From contig JAZLLJ010000071.1 of NCBI GenBank assembly GCA_045598065.1, forward strand, positions 1-30,632: 30,632 nucleotides of DNA. The letters are read 5' to 3'. The position numbers were made by a program, and so were the translations under genes. Origin of the DNA: RGIG426 sp045598065. Its GTDB lineage: Bacteria; Bacillota; Clostridia; Oscillospirales; Acutalibacteraceae. Under the pieces are notes generated by a model. The model ran no database searches. It was not told where the DNA came from and was given only the letters and a program-made list of their open reading frames with translations. This document shows positions 6,639 to 15,964 of the stretch, piece after piece. How positions within the stretch are numbered: position 1 is the first letter of the stretch; each line of letters opens with the position of its first letter.

Positions 6639-9089
6639 CAGTTACCGACGATCGTTACAGCGGCGGTGGAAGGTGCCGCGTTTCACTTTGACAAACCGTA
6701 CAGTTATCTGTGGCAAAACGGCGACGTAGCGCCGCAACCGGGACTGCGCGTGTTGGTGCCGTTCGGCGGCGGCAACCGTCGTCGGCAAGCGGTGATTTTG
6801 AGTGTACAGCAAGAGCAACCGGTGCCGAAACTCAAACCGGTAGCGGACGTGCTGGACGATGAGCCGCTGTTTACCCCTTCGATGATTGAACTGGCGCTGT
6901 GGCTCAAAGAGCACACGTTTTGTACGCTGTTTGAGGGCTTAAAAACCCAACTGCCGCCGGGACTGACTATGCGAGTAACGCCCGTGTATTGTGTACAAGA
7001 GGTGGATGAAGAAAGCCTTTCGGCTCTTTCGGAGGAGGAACGCCGCGTTTACGACGAAGTGGCATCCTTTGCCGACGGATTGGAACGCGGTGCACTTTTG
7101 AAAGCACTCGGATATACGGATTTGTGTACCATCCCCGAAAAGCTGGTCAAAAAGGGCTTTTTGACCGTCGATGCTTCTGCCGAGCGCGTGGCAAACGATG
7201 CCACGGTGCGGATGGCGCGCCTCGCTTTGACCGGCGAGGAACTGGCCGACTGCTTGGCAGAGCAGAAAATCACGCAAAAACAGCAGGCGGTTTTGGATTT
7301 TTTGTCCGAAGTCGGCTGTGCAACCTTAAAAGAAATTGCCTACTTCGCCGTGGCCTCATCGGCGGTGGTGAACGCCCTCGTCAAAAAAGGTCTTGTGGAA
7401 TTTTATGAGCAAGAGCGATTGCGTTCGCCGGTGAAAGCGGTAGCGGCTTCCAAAGAGACTGTCGCGCTCAACGACGAACAGCAGGCGGCGTTTGAGGAAT
7501 TGTCCGCGATGGCGCAGGAAGAAAAACCTGTGGCGGCTTTGCTTTACGGCGTGACCGGAAGCGGCAAAACGCAGGTGTATATGCGCCTGATTGAAGATGT
7601 GCTGTCCCGTGGGAAACGGGCGCTTGTGTTGGTGCCGGAAATCTCACTGACACCGCAGGTGTTGGAGGCGTTTACTCGCCGCTTCGGACGGGACGTCGCG
7701 GTGCTTCACAGCGGCCTTTCCGTTGGCGAACGGATGGACGAGTGGAAACGTATCCGCCGCGGCGATGCCAAAATCGTGGTGGGCACGCGCTCGGCGGTAT
7801 TTGCGCCCATTCCCGATTTGGGGCTTATCGTGTTCGACGAGGAACAGGAACATACCTACAAATCCGAAACGTCACCGCGCTATCACGCGCGCGACGTGGC
7901 AAAATATTTGGCTGCGAAGAATAACGCGCTGTTGCTGTTGGCTTCGGCCACGCCGTCAGTGGATAGTTACCGCCGCGCCAAAGAGGGAAAACTGCGGCTT
8001 GTTACGCTGACTTCCCGTTTCGGCGAGGCAAAGCTGCCGACAGTGAAGGTGGCGGATATGCGAGCGGATGAATCCGGCTACGCCATCGGTGAAGCGCTGA
8101 AAGCGGAGATGGATGCCTGCCTTGCCGCCGGCAAACAGGTGATTTTGCTCTTGAATCGCCGCGGATACCATACTTTTGTGTCCTGCCGCAACTGCGGACA
8201 CGTGCTGACTTGCCCGTCCTGCTCGGTGTCGATGACCTATCACGCCGCCAACGCCCAGCTGATGTGCCACTATTGCGGCTATCATCGACCGCGGTTGACG
8301 GCTTGCCCCGAATGCGGGGAAGATGGGGTCCGCTATGCCGGCCACGGCACCCAAAAGGTGGAGGACGATTTGGCGGAACTCTTCCCGGACGTGCCGGTGT
8401 TGCGTATGGACGCCGATACCACGATGTCCCGTTTTTCTTACGAAGAAAAATTCGCTGCCTTTGCACGGGGAGAGTATAAAATTATGATTGGCACGCAAAT
8501 GGTCGCCAAAGGCCTTGATTTTCCCGACGTGGGACTTGTGGGCGTGCTGTCTGCGGACCAGGCGCTTTACGGCGACGATTACCGCGCCTATGAAACCGCG
8601 TTTTCGCTGCTTACCCAAGTGATTGGCCGTGCCGGTCGTCGCGATGCGGAGAGTATGGCGGTCATCCAAACGATGACACCGGAAAACCCCGTGATCGCGC
8701 TTGCGGCGGCGCAGGATTATCCCACGTTTTTCGAGACGGAGATCGAGTCGCGCTACCGTATGAAATACCCACCGTTTTCCGATTTGTTCCAAATCGGCTT
8801 TGTGGGCGAGCGAGAGGCTGCCGTTCGGGAGGCGGCGGACGACTTTTTGGCGATGCTGCGCACCGCTGTGACAACGACGTACCAAGACGTGCCGCTTATC
8901 GCGCTGGATCCCACGCGCGCAACGGTGGCAAAAGCGGCAGGAAAATACCGCTATCGTTTGATTCTTAAGAGTATCAGCCGCCACCGTACAAGGGAAATGC
9001 TCGGCGCGCTGTTGACCGCGTTCGGTAAAGAGGCGAAACACAAGACTGTGACCGCGTTTATTGACGTGAATCCTGCGAGTATGCTTTGA
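6636..9089 (+). CDS. priA: Primosomal protein N' (replication restart helicase PriA)
   Basis: PriA recognises abandoned replication forks and loads the replicative helicase. The 817-residue protein shows an N-terminal fork-binding domain, Walker A GVTGSGKT at residues 305-312, Walker B with DEEQ at 401-404 followed by the conserved YHARD, and a zinc region with eight cysteines between about residues 517 and 560 (CRNCGH, CPSC, CHYCGY, CPEC). Helicase C-terminal motifs GTQMVAKGLDFPDV and QVIGRAGR follow. The usual Walker B is DEEH; here the last residue is Gln. The start is taken as GTG 6636 on the ribosome binding site. It lies 32 bases after rpoZ and 35 before def. Confidence 0.96.
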   Translation: MQLPTIVTAAVEGAAFHFDKPYSYLWQNGDVAPQPGLRVLVPFGGGNRRRQAVILSVQQEQPVPKLKPVADVLDDEPLFTPSMIELALWLKEHTFCTLFEGLKTQLPPGLTMRVTPVYCVQEVDEESLSALSEEERRVYDEVASFADGLERGALLKALGYTDLCTIPEKLVKKGFLTVDASAERVANDATVRMARLALTGEELADCLAEQKITQKQQAVLDFLSEVGCATLKEIAYFAVASSAVVNALVKKGLVEFYEQERLRSPVKAVAASKETVALNDEQQAAFEELSAMAQEEKPVAALLYGVTGSGKTQVYMRLIEDVLSRGKRALVLVPEISLTPQVLEAFTRRFGRDVAVLHSGLSVGERMDEWKRIRRGDAKIVVGTRSAVFAPIPDLGLIVFDEEQEHTYKSETSPRYHARDVAKYLAAKNNALLLLASATPSVDSYRRAKEGKLRLVTLTSRFGEAKLPTVKVADMRADESGYAIGEALKAEMDACLAAGKQVILLLNRRGYHTFVSCRNCGHVLTCPSCSVSMTYHAANAQLMCHYCGYHRPRLTACPECGEDGVRYAGHGTQKVEDDLAELFPDVPVLRMDADTTMSRFSYEEKFAAFARGEYKIMIGTQMVAKGLDFPDVGLVGVLSADQALYGDDYRAYETAFSLLTQVIGRAGRRDAESMAVIQTMTPENPVIALAAAQDYPTFFETEIESRYRMKYPPFSDLFQIGFVGEREAAVREAADDFLAMLRTAVTTTYQDVPLIALDPTRATVAKAAGKYRYRLILKSISRHRTREMLGALLTAFGKEAKHKTVTAFIDVNPASML

Positions 9090-9124
9090 TGCTCGCGTGA
9101 ATATCCGCTTTTGGAGGAATTTTT

Positions 9125-9598
9125 ATGGCTTTGCGAAATATTTTGACGTCCGAAGAGGCGCAACTGCATAAAGTGTGCCGTCCGGTGACCGAGTTTAACG
9201 AGCGGTTGTGGGAACTGCTGGACGATATGCAGGAAACACTGACTGCCGCTAACGGTGTTGGTCTTGCCGGACCGCAGGTGGGCATTTTGCGCCGTCTGTT
9301 CATTATGGATACCGGCGACGGCTTTATTGAGGCAATCAACCCTACCATCCTCGGCAAAAAAGGCGAGCAGACCGGGCAGGAGGGTTGCCTTTCCTGCCCG
9401 AACGAATGGGGCATTGTGACGCGACCGCAAAAGGTGATTTTGAAAGCGCAGGACCGTTACGGCAAAGAATACCGCCTCAAATGCGAAGATTTGATGGCGC
9501 GGTGTGCCTGCCACGAAAATGACCATTTGGACGGCATTTTGTTTACCGAGCGCGCCGACTGTATGATGACCGAGGAAGAACTGAGAGCGGAGGGCTGA
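9125..9598 (+). CDS. def: Peptide deformylase
   Basis: Removes the formyl group from the initiator methionine of new proteins, using a bound metal. At 157 residues it has all three family motifs: GVGLAGPQ at residues 44-51, EGCLS at 86-90 with metal ligand Cys88, and HENDH at 130-134 with the two His ligands and catalytic Glu131. The second motif's third-position Asn replaces the more common Ile/Cys but is not catalytic. GGAGG precedes the ATG. The stop is one base before the start of fmt, so the formylation and deformylation enzymes are coupled, as in most bacteria. Confidence 0.97.
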   Translation: MALRNILTSEEAQLHKVCRPVTEFNERLWELLDDMQETLTAANGVGLAGPQVGILRRLFIMDTGDGFIEAINPTILGKKGEQTGQEGCLSCPNEWGIVTRPQKVILKAQDRYGKEYRLKCEDLMARCACHENDHLDGILFTERADCMMTEEELRAEG

Positions 9599-9599
9599 A

Positions 9600-10523
9600 A
9601 TGCGCATCGTGTTTATGGGAACGCCGGATTTTGCGCTCCCGTCTCTTGAACGCTTGCTTGCGGACGGCCACGAGGTATCGCTTGTAGTAACCCAAGCGGA
9701 TAAAGCTATCGGCAGAAAACAGATTTTGACGCCGCCGCCCGTGAAACAGTTGGCGGTGAAACGCGGAATCCCCGTGTTTCAGCCGACTTCGATGAAAACA
9801 GACGAAACGTATGACCGTCTTGCCGCTGAGAAACCCGATTGCATCGTGGTGGTGGCGTACGGTAAGATTATTCCGAAACGGGTGCTGGACCTGCCGAAAT
9901 ACGGCTGTGTCAACGTCCACGGTTCGCTGCTTCCGCGTTTTCGCGGCGCCGCGCCCATCCAATGGGCGGTGCTTGCCGGTGATGAGGAAAGCGGCGTGGC
10001 CACCATGCAGATGGACGAGGGGCTGGACACCGGCGATGTTTTGCTGGAGCGCCGCCGCAAGGTGGGAGAGATGACCGCCGGCGAATTGTTTGATGTCCTT
10101 GCCGTCGACGGTGCCGACGTGCTTTCGGATACGCTGAAAGGCTTGGAAGAGGGGAACATCACGCCGAAACCCCAAGTGGGCGAGAGCGTGTATGCCCCGA
10201 TGCTCACCAAAGCGGACAGTCCGATGGATTTTAGCCGTAAAGCGGTTGAACTTTACAACCAGGTGCGCGGTTTAAACCCGTGGCCGACGGCACAGACAAT
10301 GTGGAACGGTAAGATGCTGAAAGTCCACGCCGCCAAGGTAGCCGGAAAAACGACTGCCGCGCCCGGCACAATCGTCAGCGGCACGCCACTTTGCGTGGCG
10401 TGCGGCGACGGAATGAGTTTGGAACTCGTCACCGTCCAGATTGAGGGCGGCAAAGCGATGGATGCCGCCACGTTTTGGCGTGGGCACGAATTGCCGCTCG
10501 GAACGAGCATTGGAACGGTGTAA
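9600..10523 (+). CDS. fmt: Methionyl-tRNA formyltransferase
   Basis: Formylates Met-tRNA(fMet) with 10-formyltetrahydrofolate for translation start. The 307-residue protein begins MRIVFMGTPDFA, has the catalytic region VNVHGSLLPRFRGAAP with Asn105 and His107, and MDEGLDTGDVL with Asp143, matching the Asn/His/Asp set of the family. The C-terminal tRNA-binding domain includes RGLNPWPTAQT. The ATG at 9600 follows the def stop by one base, with GAGCGGAGG as ribosome binding site. It is followed by rsmB after 56 bases; some relatives have a metallopeptidase gene in that place. Confidence 0.97.
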   Translation: MRIVFMGTPDFALPSLERLLADGHEVSLVVTQADKAIGRKQILTPPPVKQLAVKRGIPVFQPTSMKTDETYDRLAAEKPDCIVVVAYGKIIPKRVLDLPKYGCVNVHGSLLPRFRGAAPIQWAVLAGDEESGVATMQMDEGLDTGDVLLERRRKVGEMTAGELFDVLAVDGADVLSDTLKGLEEGNITPKPQVGESVYAPMLTKADSPMDFSRKAVELYNQVRGLNPWPTAQTMWNGKMLKVHAAKVAGKTTAAPGTIVSGTPLCVACGDGMSLELVTVQIEGGKAMDAATFWRGHELPLGTSIGTV

Positions 10524-10579
10524 AGCGAAACAACTTTACACTAAAATTTGACCATACCCGGCGAGAGGAGGAGTCCACC

Positions 10580-11956
10580 GTGGCAACAGAGAATAAAACG
10601 ACGGATTCCGCCCGGAATATGGCTGCCAAAACGTTGCAGAAATTACACAAAAGCGGCGGCTATTCCAACATTCTCATCGAAAACGCTCTCTCCGGAAACT
10701 ATAAAAACGCCGCTTCGGCGGAAAAAGCCCTGTTTGGCTTTCTCGTTCGCGGTGTGGAAGAACATCGATTAACGCTCGATGCGCTTTTGCAGGAGCGGTC
10801 GAAACAACCGCTCAAACGCCTGCATCCTCTGACATTGGAACATTTGCGACTCGGTGCGTTTCAGCTACTATATGCAGACAAAATCCCTGCTTCCGCCGCG
10901 GTCAACGAGGCGGTGAAACTGACCAAAGCGTGCGGTCAAGCTCGTTCGGCAGGATTTGTCAACGCCGTCTTGCGCGGTATAGAACGGGAGAAAGAAACGC
11001 TTTTTGACCGGTTTCCCACAGGGGACGAAGGCTTGTGCCTCAAAGAATCCTGCCCGAAACCGCTGTTTGACTTTTTCGCCGCGGCGTACGGCGAAGATAC
11101 CGCGCGAGAACTCGTGGCGCATCTCAACGACCGTCCGCCCACGTCGGTAAAAATCAACACGCTGAAAACCACTGTCGAAGATTGGACAAAAGCGGCAGAA
11201 AAAGCAGACATTTCGTTTACGCTTTCGGAACACCTGCCTGCCACCGTTTTGGTGGATGCCGCTGACGAGCGGAAACTGCTTGATTTTTCTAATAAAACGT
11301 GGTACTATCAGGACGTTGCGTCCGGCTTTTGTGTGAAAGCGCTTTCGCCGAAGCCCTCCGAACGGGTGGCGGACGTGTGTGCCGCACCCGGCGGCAAGTC
11401 GTTGACCGCCGCACAGTATATGGAAAATCGCGGTTCGATTTTGGCGTGTGATATCTATCCTCAAAAATGCGATATGATGGAAAAACGGGCGGAAGATGCC
11501 GGCGCAACCGTTATCCAAACGGTGGCACGGGATGCGTCAATGCCTTGTCCGAAGCCGCTTGTCGGTAGCTTTGACCGGGTGCTTTGCGACGTGCCGTGTT
11601 CCGGTCTCGGTGTGATTCGCCGTAAGCCGGAAATTCGCTATAAAGACCTGTCAATGCTGTCGGAACTGCCCAATTTGCAGTATCGTATTTTGGAGCAAAG
11701 TGCCGCAATGGTGAAGCCCGGCGGCGTGTTGCAGTATTCGACCTGCACCTTAAATCCTGCCGAGAATGAGGCGCAAACCGCGCGCTTTCTCAAAGAACAT
11801 CCGGAGTTTTCACCGCGGATTTTGCCGGTGCCGGAACTGTTTTCGCTGTGCAAAAAAGAGCCGAGCCACGAAATTACGCTGTTTCCCTTTGTGACGGGAA
11901 GTGACGGGTTTTATATCGCCGGATTCGTAAAGAAAGGCGGCGAATGTGATGGATAA
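10580..11956 (+). CDS. rsmB: 16S rRNA (cytosine-967-C5)-methyltransferase RsmB
   Basis: Methylates C967 of 16S rRNA using S-adenosylmethionine. The 458-residue protein has the N-terminal NusB-like RNA-binding domain (about residues 1-140) and a Rossmann methyltransferase domain with VCAAPGGKS. The two family cysteines are Cys340 in DVPCSGLG (product release) and Cys389 in STCTLNPAENE (catalytic). The start is GTG 10580, 8-9 bases after GAGAGGAGG; an open frame reaches back into fmt to 10475, but with no ribosome binding site. The coding end overlaps the start of rlmN, indicating coupled translation of the two rRNA methylases. Confidence 0.95.
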   Translation: MATENKTTDSARNMAAKTLQKLHKSGGYSNILIENALSGNYKNAASAEKALFGFLVRGVEEHRLTLDALLQERSKQPLKRLHPLTLEHLRLGAFQLLYADKIPASAAVNEAVKLTKACGQARSAGFVNAVLRGIEREKETLFDRFPTGDEGLCLKESCPKPLFDFFAAAYGEDTARELVAHLNDRPPTSVKINTLKTTVEDWTKAAEKADISFTLSEHLPATVLVDAADERKLLDFSNKTWYYQDVASGFCVKALSPKPSERVADVCAAPGGKSLTAAQYMENRGSILACDIYPQKCDMMEKRAEDAGATVIQTVARDASMPCPKPLVGSFDRVLCDVPCSGLGVIRRKPEIRYKDLSMLSELPNLQYRILEQSAAMVKPGGVLQYSTCTLNPAENEAQTARFLKEHPEFSPRILPVPELFSLCKKEPSHEITLFPFVTGSDGFYIAGFVKKGGECDG

Positions 11957-12986
11957 ACGTGACATAAAGTCGATGACGGATGCCCAGTTGACGGCGTTTG
12001 TGGTGGAGGCAGGATTTCCTGCCTTCCGTGCCAAACAAATTCGCTCGTTTTTAGATCGCGGTGTCACGTCGTTTGACGAAATGAACAATTTGCCTACCGC
12101 ACTGCGCGAGGTGCTAAAAGAACAATGCGTGGTGCCCTCGGTTACGATTGAAAAACGCTTTGTCTCCGCTATTGACGGCACGGTGAAATATCTGTTTCGC
12201 CTGTCCGACGGCGAAGTGGTGGAATCGGTGCTGATGCACTATAAACACGGCTGGTCTCAATGCTTGTCTACCCAAGTTGGCTGCCGTATGGGATGTTCCT
12301 TTTGCGCGACCGGCATGGAGGGACTGGTGCGCAACCTGCTTCCCTCCGAAATGATTGCCCAAATTGAGGCTGCCGAAGCCGCCGAAGCGGAACAAAACGT
12401 GCGAGTGTCTCACCTTGTGCTGATGGGGATGGGCGAGCCGCTTGATAACTACGATAACGTCTTGCGCTTTCTCGAAATGCTTCGGGAGGAAGGCGGTGTC
12501 CATATCGGGATGCGCCACGTGTCTCTTTCCACCTGCGGTTTAGTGGACAAAATCCGCCGCTTGCAGGAGGAAGATTTACAGCTCACACTGTCCGTTTCGC
12601 TTCACGCGCCGAACGATTTGCTTCGCCGACAGATGATGCCGGTAGCCAAACGTTGGTCGGTGGACGAATTGCTGTCCGCTTGCCGCGACTATGCAAGCTC
12701 GACCTCGCGCCGCATCTCGTTTGAATACGCGATGATCGACGGCGTGAACGACTCCGATGAGTGCGCGCGCGAATTGGCCGGAAAACTCAAAGGAATGCTC
12801 TGTCACGTCAACCTTATCCCTGCCAACGAGGTTAAGGGAAAAGAACATAAACGCAGTAAAGCCGAACGCCTAAAAGCGTTTTCGGATATTTTGGCCGCTC
12901 GCGGAATTCCCGTTACGGTGCGGCGCACGCTCGGTGCGGATATCAGCGCCTCTTGTGGGCAACTGAAGCGCAACGAACAACTTTGA
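11949..12986 (+). CDS. rlmN: Dual-specificity 23S rRNA / tRNA (adenine-2-C2)-methyltransferase RlmN
   Basis: A radical-SAM methylase acting on A2503 of 23S rRNA and A37 of some tRNAs. The 345-residue protein has the iron-sulfur motif CRMGCSFC (Cys112, Cys116, Cys119), the SAM-binding MGMGEPLDNY segment, and Cys336 near the C-terminus (SASCGQL), which forms the transient methyl thioether with the second family cysteine in STCG. The ATG at 11949 is favoured over the GTG at 11946 by spacing from AAAGGCGG. The first bases overlap the end of rsmB. Confidence 0.96.
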   Translation: MDKRDIKSMTDAQLTAFVVEAGFPAFRAKQIRSFLDRGVTSFDEMNNLPTALREVLKEQCVVPSVTIEKRFVSAIDGTVKYLFRLSDGEVVESVLMHYKHGWSQCLSTQVGCRMGCSFCATGMEGLVRNLLPSEMIAQIEAAEAAEAEQNVRVSHLVLMGMGEPLDNYDNVLRFLEMLREEGGVHIGMRHVSLSTCGLVDKIRRLQEEDLQLTLSVSLHAPNDLLRRQMMPVAKRWSVDELLSACRDYASSTSRRISFEYAMIDGVNDSDECARELAGKLKGMLCHVNLIPANEVKGKEHKRSKAERLKAFSDILAARGIPVTVRRTLGADISASCGQLKRNEQL

Positions 12987-12991
12987 TGCAC

Positions 12992-13009
12992 GAGAGGAGG
13001 ATTGCCGTG
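12992..13009 (+). promoter_or_regulatory. Ribosome binding site that fixes the PP2C GTG start
   Basis: GAGAGGAGG at 12992-13000 stands 6 bases before GTG 13007. The in-frame ATG at 12986, which overlaps the rlmN stop, would put this site inside the gene. Confidence 0.7.
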
Positions 13010-13732
13010 CAAACTTACGGAAAAACCGATACGGGCCGTGTACGCTCGAACAACCAGGATGCCTTTGCCTGCGGAAAATTGGCAGAGGACGTGGTGTTCG
13101 CTGTGGTGTGTGACGGAATGGGCGGTGCCAAAGGTGGTAACGTCGCCAGCGCGTTGGCTGTTAAGACCATTACCGAGCGATTGGCCGCGGCTTATCGGGA
13201 GAATATGACAACGCAGTCCATTCGCTACGTGCTGGAATGTGCGATTGCCGCCGCTAACGTGGAGGTGTTCGACACCGCCGCCGCGGATGATAATCTTCGC
13301 GGAATGGGTACCACGGTCGTTGTGGCGGTCGTATGCGGACAAACGGCAGTGCTTGCGCATATCGGTGACAGCCGCGCCTATTTAGTGACGTCTGACGGAT
13401 TGGAACAGGTCACGCGTGACCATTCGCTGGTGCAGGAAATGGTGGAGAGCGGAAAACTTACCGAAACCGAAGCTCGCACCCATCCTCGCAAGCATTACAT
13501 TACTCGCGCCCTCGGTGTGGAGGACACGGTGGAATGTGACATCGACGAACGGGAAATTCCCGAGCGAGGCGCCCTTCTTATTTGTACCGACGGTCTGACC
13601 AATATGGTCGAGACGGAGGATATTCGTAAAATATTGCTTTCGTATCCGCCCCAAACCGCGGCAGAACGGTTAATTCACGCCGCCAATATGGCCGGAGGAA
13701 GCGACAACATCACCGTGGCTTTGATTGCCTGA
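13007..13732 (+). CDS. stp: PP2C-family Ser/Thr protein phosphatase (Stp/PrpC)
   Basis: Removes phosphate from Ser and Thr in proteins and works against the PASTA kinase encoded 26 bases downstream. The 241-residue protein begins with TDTGRVRSNNQD and has the metal-binding motifs VVCDGMGG (Asp36), IGDSRAYL, CTDGLTNMV and GGSDNITVALI in the usual order, so both manganese ions should be bound. No membrane segment is present, so it acts in the cytoplasm. The rlmN-PP2C-kinase-rsgA order is widespread in Firmicutes, which supports the pairing. Confidence 0.95.
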   Translation: MQTYGKTDTGRVRSNNQDAFACGKLAEDVVFAVVCDGMGGAKGGNVASALAVKTITERLAAAYRENMTTQSIRYVLECAIAAANVEVFDTAAADDNLRGMGTTVVVAVVCGQTAVLAHIGDSRAYLVTSDGLEQVTRDHSLVQEMVESGKLTETEARTHPRKHYITRALGVEDTVECDIDEREIPERGALLICTDGLTNMVETEDIRKILLSYPPQTAAERLIHAANMAGGSDNITVALIA

Positions 13733-13758
13733 TTTCATCGAAAAAGGAGAACGCAAAG

Positions 13759-15885
13759 ATGGATAAATACATCGGAAAACGTTTAGACGGACGCTACGAA
13801 ATTCGTGAGCTGATCGGCGTAGGCGGTATGGCCTACGTCTATTGCGCCTACGATTCGATTGACGAACGCGAGGTGGCGGTCAAGATTCTCAAAGACGAGT
13901 ATCTGACCAACGAGGAATTCACTCGCCGTTTCAAGAACGAGTCGAAGGCTATCGCCATTTTGTCTCACCCGAATATCGTGAAGGTGTTGGACGTGAGTTT
14001 CGGCGATAAAATCCAGTATATCGTGATGGAGTATATCGACGGCATCTCGCTGAAAGAGTATATTGAACAACAGCGTGTTACTTGGCAGGAAGCGGTGTAC
14101 TTTGTACAGCAGATTCTCCGCGCGTTGCAACACGCCCACGACAAGGGCATTGTTCACCGCGACATTAAGCCGCAGAACATTATGTTGCTCGCGGACGGAA
14201 CGATTAAAGTGACCGATTTCGGTATTGCGCGTTTCTCTCGCAACGACGCGCGTACCGATCACACCAACAAAGCTATCGGTTCGGTGCATTATATCAGCCC
14301 GGAACAGGCTCGTGGTGCGCTGACCGACGAGAAATCCGATATCTATTCCGTCGGTGTGATGCTGTATGAAATGCTTACCGGAACGCTGCCTTTTGAGGCG
14401 GACAACGCGGTGTCGGTGGCGATTATGCAGTTGCAGTCTCAGGCGAAAAAGCCTACCGAAATCAACCCGGATATTCCGGACGGTCTCGAAGAAATCACTA
14501 TGAAGGCGATGCAGAAAAACCCCGAAAAACGCTATCAGTCGGCGGCGGAGATGTTGCAGGATATTCAGGAATTCAAGCAGAATCCCAGTATCCATTTCGC
14601 CTACACGTACTTGACCGATGAAAATCCCACCCGTTACGTGGATGCGATTACCAGCATCCGTGGTGCGTCTTACAACACCGTGCCGGAGGAGATTGTACCT
14701 ATTGAAGAAGAGGAGAAAACACGGTTTTTGTTCTCCAAACCGTTTTGGTTTGCAATTGGCGCCAGTGTTATCCTCATTGCGCTCATAGTGTTCGGTATTT
14801 TGGCTTTCAACAACGGTTGGATATTCGGCAACAACAGCAAAGACGAGATTACCGTTCCCAATTTTGTGGGTAAAAACTATGATGACCTGACGGATGCGGA
14901 TTTCAAGCTGTTTTCCGATATTGAAAAAGAAGAGGAATTCAGCGAATACGAAAAAGGCCAAATCATTAAACAAGATCCGGATGCCGGAAAAAGAGTGAAA
15001 AAAGGCCAAAGAGTGTTGATTGTGACCATCAGCAAAGGTCCGAAGCCTGTGACGTTGCCGCCGATTTCCGAAAATATGAAAGAAGAAGACGTCAACGACT
15101 TGCTGAAACAAGCAGGCTTTAAGCCGGTGAGAATCGAGGCTTCGTCGGATACGGTTGAAAAAGGTAAAGTTATCAAAATCGAATGTGCCGATACAACGCC
15201 GGTGGATGGCTCGAAAGTGTACGTGTACGTCAGCACAGGTAAAGATGAACCGAAACCGGTAGCGGTAAGTGACGTTGTCGGAAACAAGAAGGAAGATGCG
15301 ATCAAACAACTGCAAGAAGAAGGCTTCAAAGTTGTAGAAGCGAATATCGAGGAGAAAAACAGCGAGAAAGACAAAGGCATCGTGTTGGAGCAGTCGCCTT
15401 CCGGTGGCAGCGAATTGGTGCCCGGCTCGGAAATCAAACTGACCGTCAGTTCCGGCTATCGCGACGTACAAATCGTGTTGCCGCTTCCGGACGTCTCTTG
15501 CGCCGTGGATTTGAAAGTGTACGTTCACGGAGCATACAGTGCCAAATATTCCGGGGGATTGAGCGGTCTTCTTCCGTCCGCGGTCGGCGAGAAGACGGTG
15601 GTTATCAGCGAGCAGGAAGACGATGCATTTGACGTAACGTTCCAAATCTCGGAATCCGGCGCAGATGATTTCGGCTTCTATTATCGCTATGAAGTGGATT
15701 CCAAAACGGGAAAAGCGACAAGCAAAGAACATGAGACCTTTGAGGAACCGGTGAAACCGACCGAACCTCCGAGACCTACCGAACCGGAAGAAACGGATCC
15801 GGAACCGATTGAGACGGATCCGGTTGAGCCGGAACCTACCGAGCCGATTAATCCGGATATCGACGATCCGGCGATGTACGAATAA
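13759..15885 (+). CDS. prkC: Membrane Ser/Thr kinase with PASTA domains (PrkC/Stk type)
   Basis: A 708-residue receptor kinase thought to sense muropeptides or lipid II and phosphorylate cell-wall, division and translation proteins. The kinase domain spans about residues 13-275: Gly loop GVGGMA, Lys42, Glu61, HRDIKPQN with catalytic Asp135, DFG at 153-155. One membrane helix lies at about 329-351. Outside are three PASTA domains (about 364-427, 431-494, 499-566). An extra C-terminal region follows: a beta-rich stretch (567-655) and an acidic Pro/Thr/Glu tail (660-708) with repeated TEP/TDP units. AAAGGAG precedes the ATG. PASTA number varies among relatives; the tail is less common. Confidence 0.95.
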   Translation: MDKYIGKRLDGRYEIRELIGVGGMAYVYCAYDSIDEREVAVKILKDEYLTNEEFTRRFKNESKAIAILSHPNIVKVLDVSFGDKIQYIVMEYIDGISLKEYIEQQRVTWQEAVYFVQQILRALQHAHDKGIVHRDIKPQNIMLLADGTIKVTDFGIARFSRNDARTDHTNKAIGSVHYISPEQARGALTDEKSDIYSVGVMLYEMLTGTLPFEADNAVSVAIMQLQSQAKKPTEINPDIPDGLEEITMKAMQKNPEKRYQSAAEMLQDIQEFKQNPSIHFAYTYLTDENPTRYVDAITSIRGASYNTVPEEIVPIEEEEKTRFLFSKPFWFAIGASVILIALIVFGILAFNNGWIFGNNSKDEITVPNFVGKNYDDLTDADFKLFSDIEKEEEFSEYEKGQIIKQDPDAGKRVKKGQRVLIVTISKGPKPVTLPPISENMKEEDVNDLLKQAGFKPVRIEASSDTVEKGKVIKIECADTTPVDGSKVYVYVSTGKDEPKPVAVSDVVGNKKEDAIKQLQEEGFKVVEANIEEKNSEKDKGIVLEQSPSGGSELVPGSEIKLTVSSGYRDVQIVLPLPDVSCAVDLKVYVHGAYSAKYSGGLSGLLPSAVGEKTVVISEQEDDAFDVTFQISESGADDFGFYYRYEVDSKTGKATSKEHETFEEPVKPTEPPRPTEPEETDPEPIETDPVEPEPTEPINPDIDDPAMYE

Positions 15886-15891
15886 AATTTG

Positions 15892-15931
15892 CAAAAGCCA
15901 ATGGCGGCGATATTCGTCGCTTTGGCTTTTG
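15892..15931 (+). terminator. Strong hairpin between prkC and rsgA, possible weak terminator
   Basis: CAAAAGCCAA (15892-15901) pairs with TTGGCTTTTG (15922-15931), and inside it GCGGCGA (15904-15910) pairs with TCGTCGC (15914-15920) with one G-U pair. The U-rich part is within the 3' arm and no long T-run follows, so it may only dampen transcription or protect the mRNA end. It competes with a second pairing described in the findings. Confidence 0.5.
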
Positions 15932-15964
15932 TCGCGCCATTGGAATGAACGCTGAGGAGGATTC

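Noticed and set aside
7956..9041. 361-residue open frame on the minus strand under priA
   Set aside because: An Arg/His-rich shadow of the helicase and zinc region, with no ribosome binding site.
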